From the NCBI GenBank assembly GCA_964351395.1, contig CAYGOF010000001.1, positions 1 to 64,000 on the forward strand: a stretch of DNA of 64,000 nucleotides, given 5' to 3'. The translations under genes were made by a program, and so were the position numbers. Below are positions 17,831 through 24,481 of the stretch, in pieces (within the stretch, counting starts at the first letter, position 1; the number at the start of each line of letters is the position of its first letter). Under the pieces are notes generated by a model. The model was not told the origin of the DNA. It saw only the letters and a list, made by a program, of their open reading frames with translations, and did no database searches. The DNA is from Imperialibacter sp964351395. Its GTDB lineage: Bacteria; Bacteroidota; Bacteroidia; Cytophagales; Cyclobacteriaceae.

Positions 17831-18718
17831 ATGCCAAAACTCGCTGCTTTTCCCAAAGCCTTTATGCAAGCCCTTTGCAAAGATGGTACGATGAAAGTAT
17901 CTGAATGGATTGAATTGGCTGTTAAACTGGACATTGACGGTTTAGAATGGTATGCCGGTTTTCTAGAAATGGCTGTTAAAAGCAACTGGCAAAAATTTCG
18001 TCAGCAAGTGGAAGATCATGGTAAAGTAATTCCTATGATGTGCTGCTCGCCTGATTTTACCCATCCAGACAAGGGCTTTCGGGCGCAGGAAATAGCCAAA
18101 CAAAAGCATTGGATTGACATGACCAACACCCTTGGCGGACACTTCTGCCGGGTACTTTCAGGGCAGAAACGTCCGGAGTTAACGATTGATGAGGGAGTAA
18201 AACTGGCTGCTGAGTGCATTGAGGAATGCCTACCCTATGCACAAGACAGACATATTACGCTGATAATCGAAAACCATTACAAAGACGACTTTTGGGAATA
18301 TCCTGAATTTGCTCAAAAGGCGGATGTTTTCTGTCAGTTGGTCGACAGCATTAATCATCCAAAATTTGGGGTTAACTACGACCCCAGCAACACTTACCTG
18401 GCAGGAGAAGATCCTATCGATCTCCTCAAGCGAGTTTCCCATCGGGTTGTGACCATGCATGCCAGCGACAGGTATTTAAAATACGGAACTATCGAAGATT
18501 TGCGCAACGAAGAAGGTGGAGCGATGGGGTATGCTAAACGATTGAGCCACGGCGAAATTGGGAAAGGCCTCAACGACTATGATGCGATTTTTACGGAGTT
18601 AAAAAGCGTTGGCTTCGATGGATGGATCAGTATTGAAGATGGTGTCGATGGAATGGATCAGTTGGAGAGAAGTGTTGCCTATGTTAGGAAAAAGATGAAT
18701 CAATACTGGGAATTGTGA
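17831..18718 (+). CDS. Sugar phosphate isomerase/epimerase (cytoplasmic TIM barrel)
   Basis: A 295-residue TIM-barrel enzyme of the xylose isomerase-like/AP-endonuclease-2 group, without signal peptide, unlike the first gene of this operon. Metal-ligand segments include LIIENHYKDDFWEYP, GVNYDPSNTYL, VVTMHASDRY and WISIEDGVDGMDQL. Likely isomerises or epimerises a keto-sugar or sugar acid. It is the last gene of the operon and converges with the ATPase gene at 18731. Similar to hydroxypyruvate isomerase or 3-dehydroshikimate-dehydratase-like proteins, so the specific reaction stays open. Confidence 0.85.
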   Translation: MPKLAAFPKAFMQALCKDGTMKVSEWIELAVKLDIDGLEWYAGFLEMAVKSNWQKFRQQVEDHGKVIPMMCCSPDFTHPDKGFRAQEIAKQKHWIDMTNTLGGHFCRVLSGQKRPELTIDEGVKLAAECIEECLPYAQDRHITLIIENHYKDDFWEYPEFAQKADVFCQLVDSINHPKFGVNYDPSNTYLAGEDPIDLLKRVSHRVVTMHASDRYLKYGTIEDLRNEEGGAMGYAKRLSHGEIGKGLNDYDAIFTELKSVGFDGWISIEDGVDGMDQLERSVAYVRKKMNQYWEL

Positions 18719-18730
18719 CAACGGCTCCGA

Positions 18731-19852
18731 CTACAATTTTTGAAGCCAGCGCATAAGTAAAGTATCATGCAAGGTATGCTTGCCATCATTAACAATAACA
18801 AACTCCTTTTTGGTCAGCGCTTGTAAAGCGGAACTCACCGAGCTTGCAGCACCAAGGTTGTGTCTGGTCAGAAAGTCTTTGGAAAGTGGGTTTTCAACCT
18901 CTTCAGATTTGGCGATGGCATTTAACAACTTCCATTGAAAAGTTGTAAGCAATTGCTGGTAGGTCGAAAAAAGTGGCACCTCCTGATATATGATCTCGGC
19001 AAGCACTTCATTGAGTACCTTCTGGTCAACGACCTCACACCTCCCATATAGCTTGTTACAAATAAGCTGTACATAGTAGGTTTGCAGCCTTGTCCATTCA
19101 AAAATCATATCGATAAAAGCAGTGTCGATCGACTTTCCCGCTTTTTTGAATCGAGCAGTAATAAAATTCGAATATTCTGGAGCCGGCAGTGCCTCCAACT
19201 TCAGCATTTGGGTGCTTCGATAAAAAGGTCTCGACACCTCACTGAACATTGATTCCATCATTTGCCGGTGGCTTCCACTGAACACAAATCGTACCATTGG
19301 AAATTCCTGCATCCATGTCCGAAATGTAGCCTCCGCATGGTCTTCTTGATAATTAACTACCTGCTGAAATTCGTCAATACAAATAACCACCGGCCTTTTT
19401 CGTGCCTGCAGGTACCTGCCGATTGCCTCCAAAGATGATGGTACTGAAGGCAGGGGATCAACGCCAAAAGTAATTTGAGGTGTTCCACTTAGTGGATCAA
19501 CCCCAATTGTGGCACCAATCGATCCTATCAACTTGAGCAGGCCAGTTCCTATACCATTGCTGGCTTCATTTAGTTGATAAACAATGGCTTGAGCAATCCT
19601 CTTATTGGCTTCGCTTAGTGTGGAGGTACCCAAAAGATCAACAAATACAGTGTCAGCTCTTTTATCCCTGCTCAAATGAAAGAAAAAATGCCTGATCAAT
19701 GAAGTCTTTCCCATCCGGCGCCAGGAATAAAGCACCATGTTTCGTTCATTATCGAATTGTTCCATCAGCCAGATTAGTTCCTGGCCTCTGTCACAGAAAT
19801 GTTCCGGGCTATGATAGCCTGAAACTATAAAAGGGTTCGATGTAGGTCTCAC
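18731..19852 (-). CDS. ATPase_2-type AAA/STAND-like ATP-binding protein with C-terminal winged-helix-like region
   Basis: A 373-residue P-loop ATPase. Walker A is SWRRMGKTS (Lys49, Thr50), the SPRRxGKTS-type variant in which the first Gly is replaced; Walker B is VVICIDEF (Asp160-Glu161), followed by the sensor segment RFVFSGSHRQM. The last 80 residues (FQWKLLNAIAKSEE...) look like the wHTH that follows the ATPase in this archaeal-ATPase-like family. Function in bacteria is unknown, often linked to mobile DNA or stress. The start is GTG at 19852 preceded by GGAAAA; an upstream ATG at 19862-19864 is out of frame. The upstream DNA carries repeated palindromes (see 19875-19907). Confidence 0.75.
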   Translation of the reverse strand: MRPTSNPFIVSGYHSPEHFCDRGQELIWLMEQFDNERNMVLYSWRRMGKTSLIRHFFFHLSRDKRADTVFVDLLGTSTLSEANKRIAQAIVYQLNEASNGIGTGLLKLIGSIGATIGVDPLSGTPQITFGVDPLPSVPSSLEAIGRYLQARKRPVVICIDEFQQVVNYQEDHAEATFRTWMQEFPMVRFVFSGSHRQMMESMFSEVSRPFYRSTQMLKLEALPAPEYSNFITARFKKAGKSIDTAFIDMIFEWTRLQTYYVQLICNKLYGRCEVVDQKVLNEVLAEIIYQEVPLFSTYQQLLTTFQWKLLNAIAKSEEVENPLSKDFLTRHNLGAASSVSSALQALTKKEFVIVNDGKHTLHDTLLMRWLQKL

Positions 19853-19874
19853 AGTTTTCCATTACGAATTATCC

Positions 19875-19907
19875 GTTACGTAACTCTCGTTACGTAATGT
19901 TCGTAAT
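19875..19907. repeat. Tandem TTACGTAA palindromes, possible operator
   Basis: Two 10-bp near-identical sites, GTTACGTAAC (19875-19884, a perfect palindrome) and GTTACGTAAT (19889-19898), are spaced 14 bp apart and followed by GTTCGTAAT (19899-19907). A partial TTACGAAT copy lies at 19862-19869. They sit 20-55 bp upstream of the GTG start of the ATPase gene, a typical operator or autoregulation position. Repeats are seen directly; regulatory role is inferred. Confidence 0.45.
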
Positions 19908-19990
19908 AAATTAGTAGAAATGCTAGTTAAGCTTGTAGAAAGCGGTCGCCAATCAACTTTTCAAATATGAGGCTTACCATGAGAGCAAAA

Positions 19991-20020
19991 AAAGAAGGTG
20001 TTCTATCAGAACACCTCTTT
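19991..20020. terminator. Hairpin with A-run and T-run, bidirectional terminator-like
   Basis: Stem AGGTGTTC (19996-20003) pairs with GAACACCT (20009-20016) around a 5-nt loop, flanked by AAAG on one side and CTTT on the other. Only weak U-tracts, so the structure is certain but terminator activity is not. Confidence 0.4.
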
Positions 20021-20079
20021 CAACGCTGCCTATTCGCACAGTATTGCTACTTTACGATCAGACTGCTAATGTCTTAATA

Positions 20080-20123
20080 AGCCTATGGGACCTCTTCCAG
20101 TTGGAAGAGGCCACCAATAGGCT
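20080..20123. other. Large imperfect hairpin in non-coding DNA
   Basis: Inner stem CCTCTTCC/GGAAGAGG (20091-20098 and 20103-20110, 4-nt loop) and outer stem AGCCTAT/ATAGGCT (20080-20086 and 20117-20123). It lies directly downstream, on the minus strand, of the nucleotidyltransferase remnant, so it may have been that gene's terminator, or the structured part of a small RNA. Confidence 0.45.
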
Positions 20124-20125
20124 GA

Positions 20126-20284
20126 GGTCAGGTCGATGGCCTCATAAATTTTTATATCTTGATTTCTTGAAAAACCGAATGGAAAGTCTACCTGGACGTC
20201 GCCGCCTAGCCAAGCATTTAATTTGGCCTTCATCATTTCGACTAATTGAAAATAGCCAAAAGAAAACGTGTCAAAATTAGTCAT
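20126..20284 (-). pseudogene. Possible remnant of an MNT-type nucleotidyltransferase
   Basis: An open stretch of 53 codons from an ATG at 20284. The pattern FQLVEMMKAKLNAWLG...VQVDFP...IKIYEAIDL resembles the C-terminal part of MNT/KNTase small nucleotidyltransferases, in which a helix (LVELKEELEELLG) precedes a VDLV strand and a closing helix (RILKEAI). The N-terminal GS-x-DxD active site is missing: in frame upstream an LFYSCL stretch is reached and then a stop at 20320. The tail after EAIDL is low-quality. Homology call is tentative; a random open frame is possible. Confidence 0.25.
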
Positions 20285-20414
20285 CAGGCAGCTATAAAAT
20301 AAGCTTAATAGTACTCTTTAGTTCCAAGTTGCTTAAATCCTATTAGCTACAACAGCTGTATTTAGCCAACGACATGTTTTTTTTAGTGATCGACAGTAAT
20401 GATCAAAAAATCAA

Positions 20415-21119
20415 TTAGAGAAGGGAGATCTTGGCCATGAAATCCTGTTTATAGGCCCGTCCAATAGGTATCTTGATCTTACCAAAAAAGATATAGCCCT
20501 CGCTTATCATGGTGATTTTTGCAAAATTGACAAGGTAGGATTTGTGTACTCTTTCGAAACCAAAGGCTACGAGCTTGTCTTCAATACTCTTGAGCGTATG
20601 ACTAATGATGTGTGCCTGAGCTCCAGAAAAGATTTTAGCATAGTTATCAAAAGCCTCCACATAGTCGATCGATTCAGGATCAATAGAAACCAGCCCTTCT
20701 TTATCTTTGATAAAAAACTTTTCTGGCTTGGCCTGCTTTCCATTTTGAATCTTGTGAAATGCCATTTCTACATTTACCTGAATGTCCTGTTGGTTGAAAG
20801 GTTTGAGAATATAAGCAACCGGATTAACTTCCTTGGCCCGTGCGAGTGTATCGGAGTCGTAGTACGAGGTGACAAAGATAAATGGCACCTGGTTGTTCCG
20901 GTTGATGAACCTGGCCACGTCGATGCCATCTTTGTCGCCTGATAAATTTACGTCAAGCAGCACGAGGTCAAATGTATGTTCACTGAGCTTTTTCAGGGCA
21001 TCCTCATATTTGAGGGAAATCTTGATGTCGATGATGCCCAAATCTTGCAGATGAAATGACAGATCATCTGCAATCAAGGGTTCGTCTTCCACTATAAGCA
21101 CCGACTTTTTCATACTCAA
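20415..21119 (-). CDS. LytTR-type response regulator
   Basis: A 234-residue two-component regulator. N-terminal receiver domain with the acidic pair near EDEP (11-14), phosphoacceptor Asp56 (LLDVNLS), Thr/Ser at VTSY and Lys in YILKPF. The LytTR DNA-binding domain covers about 130-234 (ESIDYVEAFDNYAKI, HKSYLVNFAKI). Cognate of the upstream histidine kinase: their coding regions abut, with the start codon of this gene directly after the kinase stop. Such pairs in Bacteroidota usually bind DNA upstream of their own or nearby targets, which cannot be read here. Confidence 0.92.
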   Translation of the reverse strand: MSMKKSVLIVEDEPLIADDLSFHLQDLGIIDIKISLKYEDALKKLSEHTFDLVLLDVNLSGDKDGIDVARFINRNNQVPFIFVTSYYDSDTLARAKEVNPVAYILKPFNQQDIQVNVEMAFHKIQNGKQAKPEKFFIKDKEGLVSIDPESIDYVEAFDNYAKIFSGAQAHIISHTLKSIEDKLVAFGFERVHKSYLVNFAKITMISEGYIFFGKIKIPIGRAYKQDFMAKISLL

Positions 21120-22946
21120 TTATACCAACTTAAAGCTTGAAATAAGCAGGGATGCCTCTGTTCCTTTCGAGAAATTAAACGCAACCTCTGCTTCCAATTT
21201 CATGGCCAGCGACCTGATCATACGGATGCCGAAAGATTCTGATTTTGAAATATCCGCACTGGTCCCCACTCCATTATCAACAACCCTCAGCTCCAGTTGA
21301 TTGTTTTTTCGCCTAAGTCCAATGACAATCTCTCCTTCATTTTCCCCTGGAAAGGCGTGTTTGAACGCATTACTTATTAACTCATTCAAAATCAGGCCAA
21401 TTGGAATAATGGTATCTACATCAATATTGAGGTCATCTACTTCATACCGTACATTTACGCGATCCGGATCAACACCATATGTCGAGCGCAGCGTGCTGGT
21501 AAGATTCGTAATGTAGTCCAGGGCCTCCACGCCCGCAAGGTTGTCATTTTGATAGAGTTTTTGATGTATCAGGGCCATCGACTTAACCCTATTCTGTCCC
21601 TCATTCACTGCATCCTTTGCGCCTTTATCTTCAATAAAGCGTGACTGAAGGCTCAATAGGCTCGAAATGATTTGCAGGTTATTCTTTACCCGATGATGTA
21701 TCTCCTTTAGCAGGATTTCCTTTTCTTTCAATGACTTAGTAATCAGTTGATTAGATTTAGATTTGGAACGAATCAGTAGCCCAAGAAAAATGGCGCCTAC
21801 CATTATCATGATGATCACAAAAAGGTAGATGTTTCGTTGATTAGACGCTTGCTGATTTTCTAATTTCAGCGCTATAATCTCCTGTGCCTTCTTTTCACTC
21901 TCATATTTGGTTTCCAGCTCTGCCAGTGCTTTCAGTGAGTTTTCGTTGATTAGCGAGTCATTCAATGTTACATACTGATTCAAATATCTATTGGCGGATT
22001 CAAACTCACGATTGGCCTGGTAGGCCAGGTATAACAACTGGCTGGCATCGACCGCAGATGGTAGCGCGCCGGTTTCGCTAGACAATTGCATCAGTCTGTT
22101 TGCGTAATCAATAACTTTGGCGGGCTCGCCAAGTTCCAAATGGATCTGACCTGCATTTTTGAGAACCGTCGACCTGACATCTGCATCAGGATTACTACCG
22201 GCCAACATTTCTTCATACAAAACCAATGCCTCCTTAAGTTCGCCACGGTTTTCATAAAGTTTTGCCAGGTTGATCTTATTGTAGTCTCTTAGGTAGTCAA
22301 TATTCGCTCGTTCTATGAGTGACGCGGCTAGTTGGTGATAATCAATCGCTTTTTCATACTCCTTCTTCTTATTGTAAATCAAAGCAAGCCCAACGTAACT
22401 GTAAGCCATCTGTGCCGAATCACTGATCGACTCTGCATGTTTAAGACCTCGCAAACTGTATATTTCAGCTTTGTCATTGTCGCCCATACCAAAATAGATA
22501 CTGGCTAAATTGGCAATAATTGAGCCTTCGAAACTTTGGCTCATAAAGTCGGACTTGCCTTCCACAGACTTTAGTGCGTTTTGAAAGCTTTCGAAGGCCC
22601 CTTCATTTTCTCCTATTTGCCGTTTTACATTACCAATGCCGTTATAAGCCCGCGATTTAAGCAGATGTTGCGATTCAATAGCATACTGCAGTGCTTGTTC
22701 AAAGAAGTAGATGGACGAATCGGCCTTACCAGCAATACCAAAAGTGATGCCTGACCGCAAGAAAAACTCAGCAGCTATCGAATCAATCTCTTCTGTCTTC
22801 ACCAGTTCGAGACCTCGGGCAATCAGCTGTTTCTTTTGACCAGGATCGCCTTCCGTATCAAATTGCGAGACAACTTCCGAAAGCGATCCTTGCCCAAGGG
22901 CAGTCATCGACAAAAAGACAAATGAGAGTAGACCAAAAATTTTCAT
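21120..22946 (-). CDS. TPR-repeat sensor histidine kinase (HisKA_2 type)
   Basis: A 608-residue membrane sensor kinase. Signal peptide at 1-18, then a periplasmic TPR array (about 50-340, for example SSIYFFEQALQYA and EKAIDYHQLAA), one transmembrane helix near 370-392 (IYLFVIIMIMVGAIFLGLLI), HisKA_2 dimerisation with the phosphoacceptor in EIHHRVKNN (His417 or His418), and a HATPase domain (LILNELISNAFKHAF, VDNGVGT, GIRMIRSLAMKL). It senses an unknown periplasmic ligand and phosphorylates the LytTR regulator encoded immediately downstream. No separate operon partner upstream. Confidence 0.9.
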   Translation of the reverse strand: MKIFGLLSFVFLSMTALGQGSLSEVVSQFDTEGDPGQKKQLIARGLELVKTEEIDSIAAEFFLRSGITFGIAGKADSSIYFFEQALQYAIESQHLLKSRAYNGIGNVKRQIGENEGAFESFQNALKSVEGKSDFMSQSFEGSIIANLASIYFGMGDNDKAEIYSLRGLKHAESISDSAQMAYSYVGLALIYNKKKEYEKAIDYHQLAASLIERANIDYLRDYNKINLAKLYENRGELKEALVLYEEMLAGSNPDADVRSTVLKNAGQIHLELGEPAKVIDYANRLMQLSSETGALPSAVDASQLLYLAYQANREFESANRYLNQYVTLNDSLINENSLKALAELETKYESEKKAQEIIALKLENQQASNQRNIYLFVIIMIMVGAIFLGLLIRSKSKSNQLITKSLKEKEILLKEIHHRVKNNLQIISSLLSLQSRFIEDKGAKDAVNEGQNRVKSMALIHQKLYQNDNLAGVEALDYITNLTSTLRSTYGVDPDRVNVRYEVDDLNIDVDTIIPIGLILNELISNAFKHAFPGENEGEIVIGLRRKNNQLELRVVDNGVGTSADISKSESFGIRMIRSLAMKLEAEVAFNFSKGTEASLLISSFKLV

Positions 22947-23019
22947 TCTTTTTAAAATAGACAGTGGTTACTCAGGTAATATATCCAATCCATGGCAATA
23001 CCAAAATAGTAAATTTGCG

Positions 23020-23038
23020 AGTAGTTTCGCGAGCTACT
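23020..23038. promoter_or_regulatory. Imperfect palindrome between the kinase gene and murF
   Basis: AGTAGTTTCGCGAGCTACT pairs as a stem of 8 positions (two G-T wobbles) around a CGC loop. It lies in the divergent intergenic region between the kinase gene (ends 22946) and murF (starts 23157) and could be an operator or a hairpin. Weak evidence. Confidence 0.25.
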
Positions 23039-23156
23039 GTTGATACCCTCCTATTGAATGAACCGCCTATCGCCGTACTTGAAAGAAAATTGAGCGCTTT
23101 ACCTTTCTTCCAACTTCCCAATTTACCTTTTAACTTAGCTCAAATAATTGGGGCCC

Positions 23157-24458
23157 ATGGACAACAACTTTATAGAATATCTTTATAGCCGTTTTTTACT
23201 ATCAAGCGGAGTAAGTACCGACACCCGAACGGTGAGCGAAGGAAATCTCTTTTTCGCACTTAAGGGCCCTAATTTTAATGCTAATGCATACGCCGAAGAC
23301 GCTATAGCCAAAGGGGCCAGTTTTGCCGTAATCGACGATGCCGCTTTTAAAAAAGGGGACCGTTATATTCTTGCTGATGATGGGCTGAAAGCGTTGCAGG
23401 AACTAGCCAGGTTCCACAGAAGCAGGTTCAAACGAAATGTATTGGGCCTAACGGGTTCTAACGGAAAAACCACGACTAAAGAGCTGATCAACGCAGTACT
23501 CAGCAAAAAATACATCACGCTGGCAACAACTGGCAATCTCAATAATCACATCGGTGTGCCGCTCACAATTCTACAGATACACCCACAGGTAGAGATTGCC
23601 ATTATAGAAATGGGGGCTAACAAGTTGGGAGATATCAAAGAGCTGTGCGATATAGCCAATCCTAATTACGCTCTTATCACCAATATAGGCAAAGCACATC
23701 TGGAAGGGTTTGGCAGCATTGAAGGTGTGCTGCGTGGAAAAAGTGAATTGTTCGACCACATCAGAAAAGAAGGTGGCACTGTTTTTATCAATACCCGGCA
23801 GCCAATGCTAGAGAATATGGCTAAGCGATTTGAATCGGCGATAACTTATCCAGAAATCGGCGATACCTACCCTGTTGCTTTCATGGAAGCCAATCCTTTC
23901 GTGGCATTTAAAGTGGGCAACCGTAAGCCGGTCACCAGTCAACTGGTAGGAAGCTACAACTTCGACAATATTGCCACCGCGCTGGCAGTGGGACAATACT
24001 TTGGAGTAAGCTTAGAGCAGGCAGAACAAGCCATTGCTGCCTATCAACCGAAAAACAACCGTTCGCAAATCATGAAGCTGGGCAGCAATACCATCATCAT
24101 GGACGCCTACAATGCCAATCCGGACTCTATGAAGGTGGCCATTGAGAACCTTCAAGCAATGAAGGTTGAGGGTAAAATCGCTTTACTTGGTGATATGCTG
24201 GAGCTGGGAGCAGACTCTGAGAAAGAACATGTCGCCATTGGAGAGCTTGCTTGCAGCGCTGGCTTTAGTCAGGTGCTCCTTTGTGGGCCCAGGATGAAAC
24301 AAGCCCATGATGCCTGCCAACAATCTACATACTTTGAAAACCGGGACCAGCTTGCCGCTTACCTCAAAACCAATGAAATTTCGAATAGCACTATACTGGT
24401 TAAAGGCAGCCGTGGCATGGGGCTGGAAAAAGTGGTAGAGTTGCTCCAATCTAAATAA
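23157..24458 (+). CDS. murF: UDP-N-acetylmuramoyl-tripeptide--D-alanyl-D-alanine ligase
   Basis: Adds D-Ala-D-Ala to UDP-MurNAc-tripeptide, the last cytoplasmic step of the peptidoglycan precursor. 433 residues from the ATG at 23157 (MDNNFIEYLYSRF); the upstream in-frame ATG at 23148 adds only three residues. Mur ligase motifs: substrate strand VSTDTRTV, ATP loop GSNGKTTT at 100-106, IEMGAN, LITNIGKAHLEGFG, and AYNANPDSM of the C-terminal domain. Length and order match MurF rather than MurE or MurC. It stands alone with about 200 bp of divergent upstream DNA, unlike the usual mur cluster. Confidence 0.95.
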   Translation: MDNNFIEYLYSRFLLSSGVSTDTRTVSEGNLFFALKGPNFNANAYAEDAIAKGASFAVIDDAAFKKGDRYILADDGLKALQELARFHRSRFKRNVLGLTGSNGKTTTKELINAVLSKKYITLATTGNLNNHIGVPLTILQIHPQVEIAIIEMGANKLGDIKELCDIANPNYALITNIGKAHLEGFGSIEGVLRGKSELFDHIRKEGGTVFINTRQPMLENMAKRFESAITYPEIGDTYPVAFMEANPFVAFKVGNRKPVTSQLVGSYNFDNIATALAVGQYFGVSLEQAEQAIAAYQPKNNRSQIMKLGSNTIIMDAYNANPDSMKVAIENLQAMKVEGKIALLGDMLELGADSEKEHVAIGELACSAGFSQVLLCGPRMKQAHDACQQSTYFENRDQLAAYLKTNEISNSTILVKGSRGMGLEKVVELLQSK

Positions 24459-24481
24459 ATTAGGGATGGCCGTGATGGACG

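Larger units (their letters stand above)
19853..20414. other. 562-bp intergenic stretch without an intact gene
   Basis: Between the ATPase gene and the LytTR regulator gene. It contains the palindromic repeats at 19875-19907, a terminator-like hairpin at 19991-20020, a second strong hairpin at 20080-20123, and a degraded coding remnant at 20126-20284. From 20285 to 20414 I see nothing beyond AT-rich sequence. The reading frames present (for example + strand 20044-20280) have no family features. Confidence 0.6.

Noticed and set aside
20044..20280. 78-codon open frame on the plus strand
   Set aside because: It runs antisense to the nucleotidyltransferase-like remnant and over the hairpin; composition is unlike a real gene.
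22964..23188. 74-codon open frame between the sensor kinase and murF
   Set aside because: It overlaps the murF start region, has no family features and lies in a divergent regulatory region.
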